From NCBI GenBank assembly GCA_902560815.1, contig CACENP010000008.1, positions 1 through 64,000 on the forward strand: a stretch of 64,000 bases of DNA, in the 5' to 3' direction. The notes beneath the pieces are model-generated. The model was not told the origin of the DNA and ran no database searches. It saw only the letters and a program-made list of their open reading frames with translations. This document shows positions 1-11,248 of the stretch, in pieces. How positions within the stretch are numbered: position 1 is the stretch's first letter; each line of letters begins with the position of its first letter. Position numbers and translations under genes: made by a program. The DNA is from an uncultured Pelagibacteraceae bacterium. Lineage in GTDB: Bacteria > Pseudomonadota > Alphaproteobacteria > Pelagibacterales > Pelagibacteraceae.

Positions 1-972
1 CCAATTGATTCCAAAAAGATAAATAAAATAAGATTAATAGCTTGTGGAACAGCATATCATTCATGTTTAATGGCAAAATATTGGATCGAGGAAAATACTT
101 CTATTGATGTTGAAACAGACATAGCATCAGAATTTAGATATAGAAATGTAAAACTAAAGAAAGACGACCTTTATGTTTTTGTTTCACAGTCAGGAGAAAC
201 AGCTGACACACATGCTGCACTTGAAAAATGTAAAAAAAACAATGTCAAGACTTGTGGAATAGTTAATGTTGTAGAAAGCTCAATAGCAAGACTTGCAGAT
301 TTTGTTCTACCAATTCATGCTGGACCTGAAATTGGAGTTGCATCTACCAAAGCATTCTTAGGTCAAATGCTTGTTCTTTATTTGCTAATATTAAAAATAT
401 CAAAAGAAAGAGGAGAAATTGGTCAAGAAAATTATAAAAAACTAATTTTAGATTTAATCAAGTTACCAGATTTAATTAAGCAAACTTTATCAAAACAAAA
501 AGATATACAAGTTGTAGCAAGAGATTTTGTTACTGCCAAAGGGACTATGTATTTGGGTAGAGGATATTCATATCCAATTGCAATGGAAGGAGCTCTTAAA
601 CTAAAAGAACTATCCTACATTCATGCCGAAGGTTATGCCGCTGGTGAAATGAAACATGGGCCGCTTGCATTAATTGAAGATGGTATGCCAGTAATTGTAT
701 TAGCCCCAAAAGATAGATATTTTGAAAAAACTATTTCGAATATGCAGGAGGTAATAGCCAGAGGTGGTAAAGTTATAATGATAACTGATGATACATCGAC
801 AACAATGAGTGAAAATATAAGATTTAAATTCCAAATTCCAAAAACCAACTCAACTCTTAACCCTTTTTTACTAAGTATCCCTCTTCAATTCTTAGCGTAC
901 CATGTAGCATTATTAAAAAATTGTGATATAGACAAACCAAGAAACTTAGCAAAATCAGTAACAGTAGAGTAA
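1..972 (+). CDS. glmS: Glutamine--fructose-6-phosphate aminotransferase (isomerizing), C-terminal SIS-domain part; truncated by window start
   Basis: Frame is open from base 1 (PIDSKKINKIRLIACGTAYHSCLMAKYW...); SIS motifs SQSGETADT and stop end ...LAKSVTVE typical of GlmS. Track ORF 70-972 is an internal Met of the same frame. Confidence 0.97.
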   Translation, partial: PIDSKKINKIRLIACGTAYHSCLMAKYWIEENTSIDVETDIASEFRYRNVKLKKDDLYVFVSQSGETADTHAALEKCKKNNVKTCGIVNVVESSIARLADFVLPIHAGPEIGVASTKAFLGQMLVLYLLILKISKERGEIGQENYKKLILDLIKLPDLIKQTLSKQKDIQVVARDFVTAKGTMYLGRGYSYPIAMEGALKLKELSYIHAEGYAAGEMKHGPLALIEDGMPVIVLAPKDRYFEKTISNMQEVIARGGKVIMITDDTSTTMSENIRFKFQIPKTNSTLNPFLLSIPLQFLAYHVALLKNCDIDKPRNLAKSVTVE

Positions 973-1038
973 TAAATACTTAATAAAAAATAAATTTACA
1001 TTTATAATATCTGATCTATATATACTTTAAGTTGTACT

Positions 1039-2418
1039 ATGAAAAAATGGAAAACAAATAGTTGGAGAAATTATCCAGTTAAACACATTCCTACTTATGA
1101 GGATGAAAAAGAACTTAATATGGTTCTTGGAAAAATAAAAGATTTCCCCCCATTAGTATTTGCTGGAGAAACAAGACACTTGAAACAACAACTAGCTGAT
1201 GTTGTTGATGGAAAAGCTTTCTTATTGCAAGGGGGCGACTGTGCCGAAAGTTTTGCCGAATTTAATCCAGACAATATTAGAGACTATTTCAAAGTTATGT
1301 TGCAAATGTCTTTAGTTTTGACTTATTCAGCATCCTTACCAGTTGTTAAGCTTGGTAGGATAGCTGGACAATTTTCAAAACCTAGAAGTGCACCAACTGA
1401 AAAACAGGGAGATATAGAATTACCCAGCTATCTTGGAGATAATATAAATGGAATAGAGTTTAATGAAAAATCAAGAAAACCTGATCCAAAAAGATTATTT
1501 AAAGCTTATTCACAAGCAGCATCAACACTAAATTTAATTAGAGCTTTTTGCCATGGTGGATTTGCTGATTTAAAGAAAGTTCACTTGTGGAACTTAGGAT
1601 ATATTAAAAAAAGCCCACAAGCCAAGAAATTTAAAGAATTAGAGGATAAAATTGCGGATGCATTAGCATTTATGGATGCGTGTGGGATAAATTCAGATTT
1701 TAATAGAAGATTAAAGACAGTTAACTTTTGGACTTCACACGAAGCTTTGTTGCTTCCATTTGAAGAAAGTATGACAAGAATTGACTCAACAACGGGAGAA
1801 TATCACGATACATCTGCACACTTTGTATGGATAGGAGACAGAACAAGACAATTAGATGGTGGACATGTCGAATTTTGTAGAGGAATTGAAAACCCAATTG
1901 GAATTAAGTGTGGACCAACATCAAAACCGGATGAAATAGTTAAAATTTGTAATGCAATAAATCCTAAAAATGAAAAAGGAAAAATAACTTTAATTTCAAG
2001 GTTTGGTTGTGAAAATGTTGGAAAATTTTTACCAAAGTTGGTAAGAACTATTAAAAAAGAAGGTTTAAATGTTATTTGGTCTTGTGACCCTATGCACGGA
2101 AATACAGTAAAATCTTCTACTGGTTTCAAAACCAGACCATTTAATAATGTTTTAAAAGAAGTAAAAAATGTTTTTGCTGTGCATCAAAGCGAAGGGTCTT
2201 ATGCTGGTGGATTACATATAGAAATGACTGGACAAAATGTTACAGAATGCACGGGTGGTACACAAAAAATTTCTGATAAAGATTTGTCAAGCAGATATCG
2301 TACACACTGTGACCCAAGATTAAATGCAAATCAAGCCTTAGAACTGTCATTTTTAATTTCTGATGAAATAAAAAAAAATTCCATTTATGCAAGAAGTGGA
2401 ATTAGAGCGGTTTCTTAA
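1039..2418 (+). CDS. 3-deoxy-7-phosphoheptulonate synthase, class II
   Basis: 459 aa; LLQGGDCAESF, GRIAGQFSKPRS, HWIGDRTRQLDGGHVEF-like motifs of class II (plant-type) DAHP synthase. Confidence 0.96.
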   Translation: MKKWKTNSWRNYPVKHIPTYEDEKELNMVLGKIKDFPPLVFAGETRHLKQQLADVVDGKAFLLQGGDCAESFAEFNPDNIRDYFKVMLQMSLVLTYSASLPVVKLGRIAGQFSKPRSAPTEKQGDIELPSYLGDNINGIEFNEKSRKPDPKRLFKAYSQAASTLNLIRAFCHGGFADLKKVHLWNLGYIKKSPQAKKFKELEDKIADALAFMDACGINSDFNRRLKTVNFWTSHEALLLPFEESMTRIDSTTGEYHDTSAHFVWIGDRTRQLDGGHVEFCRGIENPIGIKCGPTSKPDEIVKICNAINPKNEKGKITLISRFGCENVGKFLPKLVRTIKKEGLNVIWSCDPMHGNTVKSSTGFKTRPFNNVLKEVKNVFAVHQSEGSYAGGLHIEMTGQNVTECTGGTQKISDKDLSSRYRTHCDPRLNANQALELSFLISDEIKKNSIYARSGIRAVS

Positions 2419-2456
2419 CGCATTTAAAAATAAATCTTTTAGCGTATATTTGAATT

Positions 2457-3194
2457 ATGGAAGTTTCAAAAAAAGTTGAATTTATAAAAGATTGGATATT
2501 GAATTATGTTAATTCAATGCCTTCTAAAGCTCAATCATTAGTTATTGGTATTTCTGGAGGGATAGATTCATCAGTAACCAGCACCTTGTGTGCGATGACT
2601 GGTGTGAAAACTATTGTATTAACAATGCCGATCAAACAAAACAAAGAACAGAACGACCTAAGTCTTTTGCACAAAAAGTGGTTAAGTGAAAAATTTAATA
2701 ATGTAGAATCTCATTCTTTAAAACTTGATAATGTATTTAAAAATTTTGAATATACATTATCAGATTTTAAAAGTGAACATGGTATGGCTAATTCAAGAGC
2801 TAGATTGAGAATGACAACTTTATATCAAGTGGCAGCAGCAAATAAAGGGATTGTAGTTGGTACAGGAAATAAAGTAGAGGATTTTGGTGTAGGTTTTTAT
2901 ACAAAATATGGAGATGGTGGCGTTGATATTTCTCCAATTGCTGATTGTACAAAAACTGAAGTATGGGAACTTGGAAAAGAATTAAAAATACATGAAGAAA
3001 TTATCAAAGCAAAACCCACTGATGGTCTATGGGATGATGGAAGAACTGATGAAAGCCAATTAGGCTTAAAGTATGAAGAAGTAGAAGATGCTATGAAAAA
3101 CCCAGATTCTCCTAATTACGAAAAATACATTAAAATAAGAAAATTAAATCTTCACAAAATGGAGCCAATTCCAGTTTGTAAGATTCCTAAGTAA
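2457..3194 (+). CDS. nadE: NAD(+) synthase, ammonia-dependent type
   Basis: 245 aa; PP-loop SGGIDSSV, GTGNKVEDFGVGFYTKYGDGGVDISPI motif. Confidence 0.95.
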   Translation: MEVSKKVEFIKDWILNYVNSMPSKAQSLVIGISGGIDSSVTSTLCAMTGVKTIVLTMPIKQNKEQNDLSLLHKKWLSEKFNNVESHSLKLDNVFKNFEYTLSDFKSEHGMANSRARLRMTTLYQVAAANKGIVVGTGNKVEDFGVGFYTKYGDGGVDISPIADCTKTEVWELGKELKIHEEIIKAKPTDGLWDDGRTDESQLGLKYEEVEDAMKNPDSPNYEKYIKIRKLNLHKMEPIPVCKIPK

Positions 3195-3239
3195 TCTAAA
3201 AGATTCACAAACATCAAATTAAAGTATATTTCTAGAATA

Positions 3240-4601
3240 ATGAATAAAGATATTTTTTTAACAAATAGCCTTGGCAATAAAAAGGACAAATTTATACCAA
3301 TTGATCCAAAAAAAATTGGTATGTATGTCTGCGGACCAACTGTTTATGACAATCCACACATTGGAAATGCAAGACCTTTGGTTGTATTTGATATTTTGTT
3401 TAAAATTTTAAAATGTAAATATGGAAAAAATTCAGTTAGTTATGTAAGAAATATTACAGATATCGATGATAAAATAATATCTTCATCAATCGAAAAAAAT
3501 ATTTCAATTGGTGACCTTACAAAGAATATTACAAATATTTTTCATCAAGACTGTAAATATTTAAATTGTGAAGTTCCCACTAAAGAACCCAAGGCAACTG
3601 AAAATATTTTATTAATGATTGAAATGATTAATAAACTTATTCAAAATAAATTTGCATATGAGATCAAGAACCATGTTTATTTTGAAGTAAAAAAATTTAA
3701 AGATTATGGAAAATTATCGAACAAAAATCTAGATCAGTTAATTGCAGGAGCAAGGGTTGAGGTGTCAGAAAATAAAAAAAATCCAGCTGATTTCGTATTA
3801 TGGAAGCCATCAACAGAAACAGAGCCTTCATGGGACTCACCGTGGGGAAAGGGAAGGCCTGGTTGGCACCTAGAATGCTCAGTAATGTCAAAAAAATTTT
3901 TAGGTGATAAGTTTGACATTCATGGAGGTGGAATGGATTTAATTTTTCCACATCATGAAAATGAAATTGCACAATCTAGATGTGCAAATGAAAATCAAAC
4001 ATTCGCTAATTATTGGGTTCATAATGGATTTATAACAATCTCAAGTGAAAAAATGTCAAAATCGCAGGGCAACATTTTAAAAATTGGTGACTTTAAAAAA
4101 AAAGTAAGTGGCCAGGTATTAAGACTAGCTTTAATTAGTGCACACTACAAACAACCTTTAGATTGGAATGATAAACTTTTATCTGAGTGTGAAAAAACAA
4201 TTAACAAATGGTATGAAAGCTATACAGATATTAAAAAAAAAGTTTTAATTCCTGAAGACTATCTTTCTCCATTGTATGACGATCTAAATACACCAGGCTA
4301 TATTGCTAATCTTCATAAGTTATTTGAAAAATCTCAAAAAGGTTCAACTAAGGATAAAGAAATCTTTGTTTCAGCTTGTAATTTTATTGGCCTATTAAAT
4401 GAAAGTAAAAATTCATGGGATCAATTTAAGCAAAGAAAATCTAAGATTTCTGAAGAAGAAATAAAACAAAAAATTGCAGCAAGAAATAAAGCTAGAAAAA
4501 ATAAAGATTATAAAGCAGCTGATGAAATCAGGAATGAATTATTAGACAAAGGAGTTTTAATTGAAGACAAAGATGATAAAACCCTTTGGAAATTTAAATG
4601 A
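3240..4601 (+). CDS. cysS: Cysteinyl-tRNA synthetase
   Basis: YVCGPTVYDNPHIGNAR, HGGGMDLIFPHHENE and KMSKSQGN motifs. Confidence 0.98.
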   Translation: MNKDIFLTNSLGNKKDKFIPIDPKKIGMYVCGPTVYDNPHIGNARPLVVFDILFKILKCKYGKNSVSYVRNITDIDDKIISSSIEKNISIGDLTKNITNIFHQDCKYLNCEVPTKEPKATENILLMIEMINKLIQNKFAYEIKNHVYFEVKKFKDYGKLSNKNLDQLIAGARVEVSENKKNPADFVLWKPSTETEPSWDSPWGKGRPGWHLECSVMSKKFLGDKFDIHGGGMDLIFPHHENEIAQSRCANENQTFANYWVHNGFITISSEKMSKSQGNILKIGDFKKKVSGQVLRLALISAHYKQPLDWNDKLLSECEKTINKWYESYTDIKKKVLIPEDYLSPLYDDLNTPGYIANLHKLFEKSQKGSTKDKEIFVSACNFIGLLNESKNSWDQFKQRKSKISEEEIKQKIAARNKARKNKDYKAADEIRNELLDKGVLIEDKDDKTLWKFK

Positions 4602-6199
4602 GCAAAGAAAAAATACATATATTTGACACTACTTTGAGAGATGGGGCACAAACCCAAGGTGTTGATTTTTCAATAGATGATAAATTAAAAATAGCAAAAG
4701 CTTTGGATGATTTAGGAGTCGACTATATAGAAGGAGGATGGCCTGGCGCTAACCCAACTGATACAGAGTTTTTTCAAAAAAAAATTAAATTTAATAATTC
4801 AATATTAACAGCATTTGGCATGACAAAAAGATCTGGTAGAAGCGCTGAAAATGACCCAGGACTTTCGTCAATATTAAATAGCAATACACCAGCAGTATGT
4901 TTAGTTGGTAAATCTTGGGATTTCCATGTTGATGTTGCATTAGGAATATCAAATGAAGAAAATTTAGAAAATATTTCAGAAAGCGCAAAGCTATTTGTGA
5001 AAGAAAAAAAAGAATTTATGTTCGATGCAGAACATTTTTTTGATGGCTTTAAAAATAATAAAGAATATGCACTTTCATGTATAAAATCAGCATATGATAA
5101 TGGAGCAAGATGGGTTGTGCTCTGTGATACAAATGGAGGAACCTTGCCTAATGAAGTTACAGATATTGTAAACGAAGTTACTAAAGCAGTGCCAGGAAAA
5201 AATATTGGTATTCATGCCCATAATGATACAGGAAATGCAGTAGCAAATTCCCTTGCTGCAGTTTTATCAGGCGCTAGACAAATACAAGGAACGATTAATG
5301 GATTAGGCGAAAGATGTGGAAATGCAAATTTAATGTCTGTAATTCCAACTTTATACTTGAAAGAAACTTATTCAAATAGCTATGAAATAAACATTAAAAA
5401 AGAAAATATTGGTAAATTAACTCAGTGCTCTAGATTGCTCGATGAAATATTAAATAGAAAACCTAATCAACATTTACCTTACGTTGGAGCTGCTGCTTTT
5501 TCACATAAAGGTGGCTTACATGTTTCTGCTGTACAAAAAGATCCAAAGACATACGAACATATAAAACCTGAAGATGTAGGAAATGTAAGAAACATTGTTG
5601 TTTCTGATCAATCTGGAAAATCAAACATAGTTTCTAGACTAAAATCTATTGGAATAGATTTTAAACAAGATGATCCAAAAATAAAAAAACTTTTAGAAGA
5701 AGTTAAGGATAGAGAATTTATCGGTTACAGCTATGATGGTGCAGATGCATCTTTTGAACTGCTAGCAAGAAGAATAATGGGAGAAATTCCAAGATACATC
5801 TCAATTAAAGAGTATGATGTTTCTGTAAAAAAGAATAGTTCAGGAAAAATTGTTTCATCTGCAAAAGCCCAGTTAGAAGTTGATAAGAAATTAATTCTTT
5901 GTGAAGGAGAGGGCAATGGTCCTGTCCACGCTCTTGATAATGCAATAAGAAACAATGTAGACAAACTTGCAAAATATTCTCAGTATTTAAAAGATTTAAA
6001 ACTAGTTGACTATAAAGTTAGAATTCTTAATACTGGAACAGAAGCCGTAACTAGAGTTTCAATTGAGAGCACAGATTCAAAAGGTAAGAACTGGTTTACA
6101 ATTGGAGTTTCTCCAAACATTATCGATGCATCATTTAAAGCACTTGTTGATAGTTTAGATTATAAACTGTTTAAGGATAAAGCACCTGCAAGCCTTTAA
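4598..6199 (+). CDS. cimA: (R)-citramalate synthase / alpha-isopropylmalate synthase family
   Basis: 533 aa; IFDTTLRDGAQTQGVDFS, GIHAHNDTGNAVANSLAAV; length and C-terminal LeuA regulatory domain fit CimA. Overlaps cysS by 4 nt. Confidence 0.92.
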   Translation: MSKEKIHIFDTTLRDGAQTQGVDFSIDDKLKIAKALDDLGVDYIEGGWPGANPTDTEFFQKKIKFNNSILTAFGMTKRSGRSAENDPGLSSILNSNTPAVCLVGKSWDFHVDVALGISNEENLENISESAKLFVKEKKEFMFDAEHFFDGFKNNKEYALSCIKSAYDNGARWVVLCDTNGGTLPNEVTDIVNEVTKAVPGKNIGIHAHNDTGNAVANSLAAVLSGARQIQGTINGLGERCGNANLMSVIPTLYLKETYSNSYEINIKKENIGKLTQCSRLLDEILNRKPNQHLPYVGAAAFSHKGGLHVSAVQKDPKTYEHIKPEDVGNVRNIVVSDQSGKSNIVSRLKSIGIDFKQDDPKIKKLLEEVKDREFIGYSYDGADASFELLARRIMGEIPRYISIKEYDVSVKKNSSGKIVSSAKAQLEVDKKLILCEGEGNGPVHALDNAIRNNVDKLAKYSQYLKDLKLVDYKVRILNTGTEAVTRVSIESTDSKGKNWFTIGVSPNIIDASFKALVDSLDYKLFKDKAPASL

Positions 6200-6915
6200 T
6201 GTTTAATAATATTTCTTTCATTTTACACAAACCTCAATTATCAGAAAATATTGGTGCTTGTGCCAGAGCAATGAAAAATTTTAATTTTTCTAAATTAATC
6301 GTAATAAATCCCAAACCGACCTTCCCCAATGATAAAATTGTTGCTACTTCAGTAGGAGCTAACGAAATTATTAAGAAAAGTAAGGTTTATGTGAATTTAG
6401 AACCAGCAATGAAAAATATTGATATTTTGATTTCAACAACCTCAAGATTTAGAAATAAGAATATTAAACACATAAAGTTAAATGAACTAAATAATATAGA
6501 CTTTAGTAAAAAAGTTGCTTTCTTATTTGGACCAGAAGCTTCTGGACTATCAAATAATGAAATAAGCTTTTCTAACTATGTATTACAAATACCCAGTAAT
6601 ACTAAATTTAAATCATTAAATTTATCTCATAGTTTAATAATTGTGGCTCAAACTATTTTTCAATTATTAAATATAAAAAAATCAAAATACTCTAAATCAA
6701 AGAAAATTAAACCTGCTTCAAAAAAAAATATCCAATCTATGACTAATTTATGTATCAAACATCTCGAAGAAATAAATTTTTTTAAACCAAAAGAAAAAAA
6801 ACCTAAAATGCTAGAAAACCTGAGAAGCATATTTTATAAAATGGATTTATCAGAAAAGGAAACACGTATTTTATCAAGTGTATTTGCCAGTTTAGGTAAA
6901 AAAAAGGCTGATTGA
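6199..6915 (+). CDS. TrmH/TrmJ-family (SPOUT) RNA methyltransferase
   Basis: KPQLSENIGACARAMKNF..., FLFGPEASGLSNNE and NLSHSL SPOUT motifs. Confidence 0.9.
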   Translation: MFNNISFILHKPQLSENIGACARAMKNFNFSKLIVINPKPTFPNDKIVATSVGANEIIKKSKVYVNLEPAMKNIDILISTTSRFRNKNIKHIKLNELNNIDFSKKVAFLFGPEASGLSNNEISFSNYVLQIPSNTKFKSLNLSHSLIIVAQTIFQLLNIKKSKYSKSKKIKPASKKNIQSMTNLCIKHLEEINFFKPKEKKPKMLENLRSIFYKMDLSEKETRILSSVFASLGKKKAD

Positions 6916-6939
6916 CAAAATTGATCTTGTGTTTATAAA
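6912..6939 (+). promoter_or_regulatory. Candidate sigma70-type promoter for rpsD
   Basis: TTGACA (6912-6917), 16-nt spacer, TATAAA (6934-6939), just upstream of the rpsD ATG at 6952; the -35 overlaps the upstream stop codon. Confidence 0.45.
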
Positions 6940-6951
6940 GCGTTCTATTAA

Positions 6952-7569
6952 ATGACAAAAAGATTAAACTCTAAACACAAAGTTGATAGAAGGCTAAGAG
7001 TGAATCTATGGGGAAGACCAAAGAGCCCATTTAATACGAGAGCATATCCTCCAGGACAACATGGACAAACAAAATCAGCAAAGCCATCTGATTATGGAAT
7101 TCAATTAAATGCAAAACAAAAATTAAAATCTTATTATGGCAATATGAATGAAAGACAATTCAGAAATGTTTACAAAAAAGCCATAATGAAAAAAGGAGAT
7201 ACTGCTGAAAATTTAATTGGTCTTCTAGAAAGAAGACTTGATGCGGTAATATACAGATCTAAACTTTCAAACACAATATTTTCATCAAGACAACTAATTA
7301 ATCATGGTCACGTAAGAGTTAATGGAAAAAAAGTTAACATCGCAAGCTATCAAGTTAGAGAAGAAGACAGTATAGAGATTAGAGACAAATCAAAACAATT
7401 AGCTTTAATTGATATAGCACTTGCTAACAAGGAAAGAGAAGTTCCAGAATATTTGCAACTAGATGAAAAAAATAAAAAAGTAAAATTTGTAAGAGTACCT
7501 AAGTTCGAAGAGGTTCCATATCCAGTTGTAATGGAACCAAATCTAGTAATTGAATATTATTCTAGATAA
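6952..7569 (+). CDS. rpsD: 30S ribosomal protein S4
   Basis: 205 aa; typical S4 sequence ([12 protein letters not shown]..., S4 RNA-binding domain, C-terminal VIEYYSR). Confidence 0.98.
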   Translation: MTKRLNSKHKVDRRLRVNLWGRPKSPFNTRAYPPGQHGQTKSAKPSDYGIQLNAKQKLKSYYGNMNERQFRNVYKKAIMKKGDTAENLIGLLERRLDAVIYRSKLSNTIFSSRQLINHGHVRVNGKKVNIASYQVREEDSIEIRDKSKQLALIDIALANKEREVPEYLQLDEKNKKVKFVRVPKFEEVPYPVVMEPNLVIEYYSR

Positions 7570-7902
7570 TTATTTTTTAAAATTAATTCCTTTATCTTCA
7601 AGAACTTTTTTAAGTTCACCATTTTCATACATTTCTTTTACGATATCGCATCCACCAACAAATTCTTTTTTTATATAAAGCTGAGGTATTGTTGGCCAGT
7701 CACTAAATTCTTTTATACCTTGTCTTAATTTTTCATTTTCTAAAACATTAACACCTTTAAAATTTACTTCTAAAATTTTTAACATATTAGTAACAGCCAT
7801 TGAAAAACCGCATTGAGGTGCATCAGGTGTTCCTTTCATAAAAAGACAAACTTCATTACTTTCTATTTCATTGCTAATTAAATCATTTGTTTGTTGATCC
7901 AT
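7570..7902 (-). CDS. grxD: Monothiol glutaredoxin, Grx4 family
   Basis: 110 aa; CLFMKGTPDAPQCGFS (CGFS active site), WPTIPQLYIKKEFVGGCDI. Confidence 0.96.
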   Translation of the reverse strand: MDQQTNDLISNEIESNEVCLFMKGTPDAPQCGFSMAVTNMLKILEVNFKGVNVLENEKLRQGIKEFSDWPTIPQLYIKKEFVGGCDIVKEMYENGELKKVLEDKGINFKK

Positions 7903-7903
7903 C

Positions 7904-8131
7904 TTACTCCTTAGTTTTAATTGCTAGTGCATGTAATTCATTTCCCATTTTACCCTTCAATGAATTATACACCATTTTATGTTGTTCAATTTTACTTTTT
8001 CCAGCAAATGTTGAAGAAGTAACTGTTGCTGAATAGTGATTACCATCACCTGCTAGATCTTGAATTTCAATCTTTGCATCTGGCATTGCTTCTTTAATTA
8101 ATTTTTCTATTTCATTTAAATCCATTGCCAT
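7904..8131 (-). CDS. bolA: BolA family protein
   Basis: 75 aa; DLAGDGNHYSATVTSSTFAGKSKIEQHKMVYNSL; next to CGFS glutaredoxin as is common. Confidence 0.92.
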   Translation of the reverse strand: MAMDLNEIEKLIKEAMPDAKIEIQDLAGDGNHYSATVTSSTFAGKSKIEQHKMVYNSLKGKMGNELHALAIKTKE

Positions 8132-8132
8132 A

Positions 8133-10328
8133 TTATTTATCCATATAATCTTTTAACCAACTCATATTAGATTTAATTAAATCGTCAATATGCAGAATTG
8201 GCTCTTTATCTATTATTATCTCATTTTTAGTTACCAATCCAATATCATCATAATATACTGAATTATCCTTTAAAATTTTTTCTACTTTTGAAAGATTTTT
8301 TCCTTCTATTTCAATTATATACCTTCCTTGATCTTCACCAAAATAGTAATCGAATTTGTTTATTAAAACTTTAAGCTTGTTTAGTTTAAAGCCCTTTTTA
8401 CCCTTTATTGCCATTTTTGAAAGAGCGGTAATTATACCACCCAAAGAGACATCGTGCGCAGAATTTATTAAGCCTTCTTCCATTAATTTTAAAACTGTTT
8501 CACCATTATTTTTTTCGTTAAATAAATTAACTTCTGGTGGAGGTCCTTTTTTTTCATTTAAAATATTTATTGCAAAAATGCTTTGGTCTAAATGACCTTC
8601 TGTCTTTCCAACAACTAAAATTAAATTATTTTCCTTTTTGAGGTCCATAGTGATCATTTTTTTATAATCTTTAATTAAACCAACACCACCAATTGCAGGC
8701 GTAGGTTTAATTCCCTTATCTTTTGTTTCATTATAAAAAGATACGTTACCTGAAACCACTGGATAATCTAAAAATTTACTTGCTTCATTAATACCCTCGA
8801 CACATTCAACAAACTCACCCATATTTTTTTCTTTTTCTGGGTTACCAAAGTTTAAACAATTTGTAATAGCAATTGGTCTAGATCCACATGAAATTAAATT
8901 TCTCCAACTTTCACAAACAACTTGTTTTCCGCCTGTAAGTGGATGGGCGTAACAATACACAGCAGAAGAGTCTACTGATGTTGCAACAGCTTTGTTGGTA
9001 CCATGCACTCTTACAACACCAGAGTCCGAACCAGGTTTTTGGATAGTATCACCCATTACCGTATGATCGTACTGTTGCCAGATCCATTCTTTACTACAAA
9101 TATTTGGCAAGCTTAATATTTTTTTAAGAACTTCAGTAGTTTTTAATTTTTTAAAATCATCTTTATTAAATTTTATTTTTTGTGGAAGTTTTGTTTTTTT
9201 CCATTTTCTATCATAAATGGGTGCATTTTCTGCCAGTATATTTATAGGAATTTCTGCCACTTTATTATTATCAAAAAATAATTCGATTTTTTTTGATTTA
9301 GTAGTCTTTCCTATTACAGCAAAATCTAAATTCCATTTATCAAAAATCTTTTTTGCTTCCGTTTCTTTACCATTTTCTAAAACAATTAACATTCTTTCTT
9401 GACTTTCAGAAAGCATAATTTCGTATGGAGTCATTTTTTCTTCTCGACATGGAACTTTATTTAAATTCAACTCAATACCTAAATTTCCTTTCGAAGCCAT
9501 TTCAATACTAGATGAAGTTAATCCCGCTGCTCCCATATCTTGAATAGATATAATTGATTTTCCTGCCATTAACTCTAAGCAAGCTTCTAATAATAGTTTT
9601 TCTGTAAAAGGATCTCCAACTTGTACTGTTGGCTTTTTTTCTTCAATTTTATCATCAAAAATTGCTGAAGCCATACTTGCGCCATGAATTCCATCTCGAC
9701 CAGTTTTTGAACCCACATATATTACTGGCTTATTGACACCTGCAGCTTTTGAATAAAAAATTTTATTCTTATTTACTAATCCCAAAGTCATTGCATTAAC
9801 TAAAATGTTCCCATTATAAGAATCATCAAAGCTAGTTTGACCACCTACAGTCGGTATACCCATACAATTTCCATAACCACCAATGCCTTTAACCACTCCC
9901 CTTAATAAATTTTTTGTTTTTGGATGTTGTGGAGAGCCAAAGTGAATTGAATTTAAATTTGCAATAGGTCTTGCACCCATTGTAAAAACATCTCTCATTA
10001 TACCACCAACGCCGGTTGCCGCTCCTTGATATGGTTCAATAAATGAAGGGTGATTATGACTTTCTATTTTAAAAACTATCGCATCGTCATCTTCAATATC
10101 AATAACTCCAGCATTTTCTCCTGGACCCTGAATTACTTTTTTTCCTTTTGTGTTAAGTTTTTTTAAATGAAGTCTTGATGACTTGTATGAGCAATGTTCA
10201 TTCCACATTGCTGAAAAAATTCCGAGCTCTGTTAGGTTTGGCGTTCTTTTTAATAAATCACAGATTTTACTAAATTCTTCCTTTTTTAAACCATGATTAA
10301 TTGCAATATGTTCATTAACCTCATTCAT
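8133..10328 (-). CDS. purL: Phosphoribosylformylglycinamidine synthase subunit PurL
   Basis: 731 aa; [45 protein letters not shown]. Confidence 0.98.
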   Translation of the reverse strand: MNEVNEHIAINHGLKKEEFSKICDLLKRTPNLTELGIFSAMWNEHCSYKSSRLHLKKLNTKGKKVIQGPGENAGVIDIEDDDAIVFKIESHNHPSFIEPYQGAATGVGGIMRDVFTMGARPIANLNSIHFGSPQHPKTKNLLRGVVKGIGGYGNCMGIPTVGGQTSFDDSYNGNILVNAMTLGLVNKNKIFYSKAAGVNKPVIYVGSKTGRDGIHGASMASAIFDDKIEEKKPTVQVGDPFTEKLLLEACLELMAGKSIISIQDMGAAGLTSSSIEMASKGNLGIELNLNKVPCREEKMTPYEIMLSESQERMLIVLENGKETEAKKIFDKWNLDFAVIGKTTKSKKIELFFDNNKVAEIPINILAENAPIYDRKWKKTKLPQKIKFNKDDFKKLKTTEVLKKILSLPNICSKEWIWQQYDHTVMGDTIQKPGSDSGVVRVHGTNKAVATSVDSSAVYCYAHPLTGGKQVVCESWRNLISCGSRPIAITNCLNFGNPEKEKNMGEFVECVEGINEASKFLDYPVVSGNVSFYNETKDKGIKPTPAIGGVGLIKDYKKMITMDLKKENNLILVVGKTEGHLDQSIFAINILNEKKGPPPEVNLFNEKNNGETVLKLMEEGLINSAHDVSLGGIITALSKMAIKGKKGFKLNKLKVLINKFDYYFGEDQGRYIIEIEGKNLSKVEKILKDNSVYYDDIGLVTKNEIIIDKEPILHIDDLIKSNMSWLKDYMDK

Positions 10329-11011
10329 TTTAAATTCTCAATTAAATTTTCAAAGAAAAAATTACCGTCATCACTTGAAAGACTTTTATCTATGACTCTT
10401 TCTGGATGAGGCATCATTCCTAATATATTTTTATTTTTATTAAATATTCCAGCAATATTACTTAATGCACCATTTGGGTTATAACGATCTGCTTCCTTGC
10501 CATTTTCATTACAATAAGTAATTGCAATTTGATTATTATTAATTAAAGATTTCAATTCATCATCTGAGCAAAAATAGTTTCCTTCATTGTGTGCAATATG
10601 TAGTTCTAGGACTTCCTTTTTGATATTTTTAAAATATTTATTTTCTTTATCGTTAATTTTTACATGAACATTTTTACATATAAATTTTTGATATTTATTT
10701 TGTAGAAGAACGCCTGGTAATAACCCAGTTTCTGTTAATATTTGAAATCCGTTACATATTCCCAATACCAAGCCTCCTGAATTTGCAAATTCTAAAACTG
10801 ATTTAATTATTTTTGATTTTCCAGCTATACTTCCACACCTTAAATAGTCTCCATAAGAGAAACCACCGGGCAATACTATTAAGTCGCTTTTAGGAATTTC
10901 CATATCATTGTGCCAAATCATTTGGTTTTTAAATCCAAATTTTTTTAAGGCAACGTCCATATCTCTATCACAGTTTGATCCTGGAAATATTATTACAGCT
11001 GACCTCATCAA
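10325..11011 (-). CDS. purQ: Phosphoribosylformylglycinamidine synthase subunit PurQ
   Basis: 228 aa; [42 protein letters not shown]. Confidence 0.97.
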   Translation of the reverse strand: MMRSAVIIFPGSNCDRDMDVALKKFGFKNQMIWHNDMEIPKSDLIVLPGGFSYGDYLRCGSIAGKSKIIKSVLEFANSGGLVLGICNGFQILTETGLLPGVLLQNKYQKFICKNVHVKINDKENKYFKNIKKEVLELHIAHNEGNYFCSDDELKSLINNNQIAITYCNENGKEADRYNPNGALSNIAGIFNKNKNILGMMPHPERVIDKSLSSDDGNFFFENLIENLK

Positions 11012-11014
11012 TTT

Positions 11015-11248
11015 TTATAGAATTTTATAATCTTCAATTACTAAATTGGCTAAAAGCTTTTTACACATTTCATCAACTTTAACTTTGGCTTTTTCTTCAT
11101 CGTTGATACTTACTTCAATGTCAAAATATTTACCTTGCCTTACTTCTTTTACTTCAGAAAAACTCATTCCATTTAATGTCTGCTGTATAGCTTTACCTTG
11201 AGGATCAAGCACTCCGTCTTTTAGAGTAACAATTACTTTTACTTTCAT
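11015..11248 (-). CDS. purS: Phosphoribosylformylglycinamidine synthase subunit PurS
   Basis: 77 aa; VIVTLKDGVLDPQGKAIQQTL. Confidence 0.95.
   Translation of the reverse strand: MKVKVIVTLKDGVLDPQGKAIQQTLNGMSFSEVKEVRQGKYFDIEVSINDEEKAKVKVDEMCKKLLANLVIEDYKIL

Noticed and set aside
2418-2445. Hairpin ACGC...TAAAA...TTTTA-GCGT between DAHP synthase and nadE as a terminator
   Set aside because: Stem is bulged and AT-rich and there is no downstream T-run; could occur by chance at this base composition.
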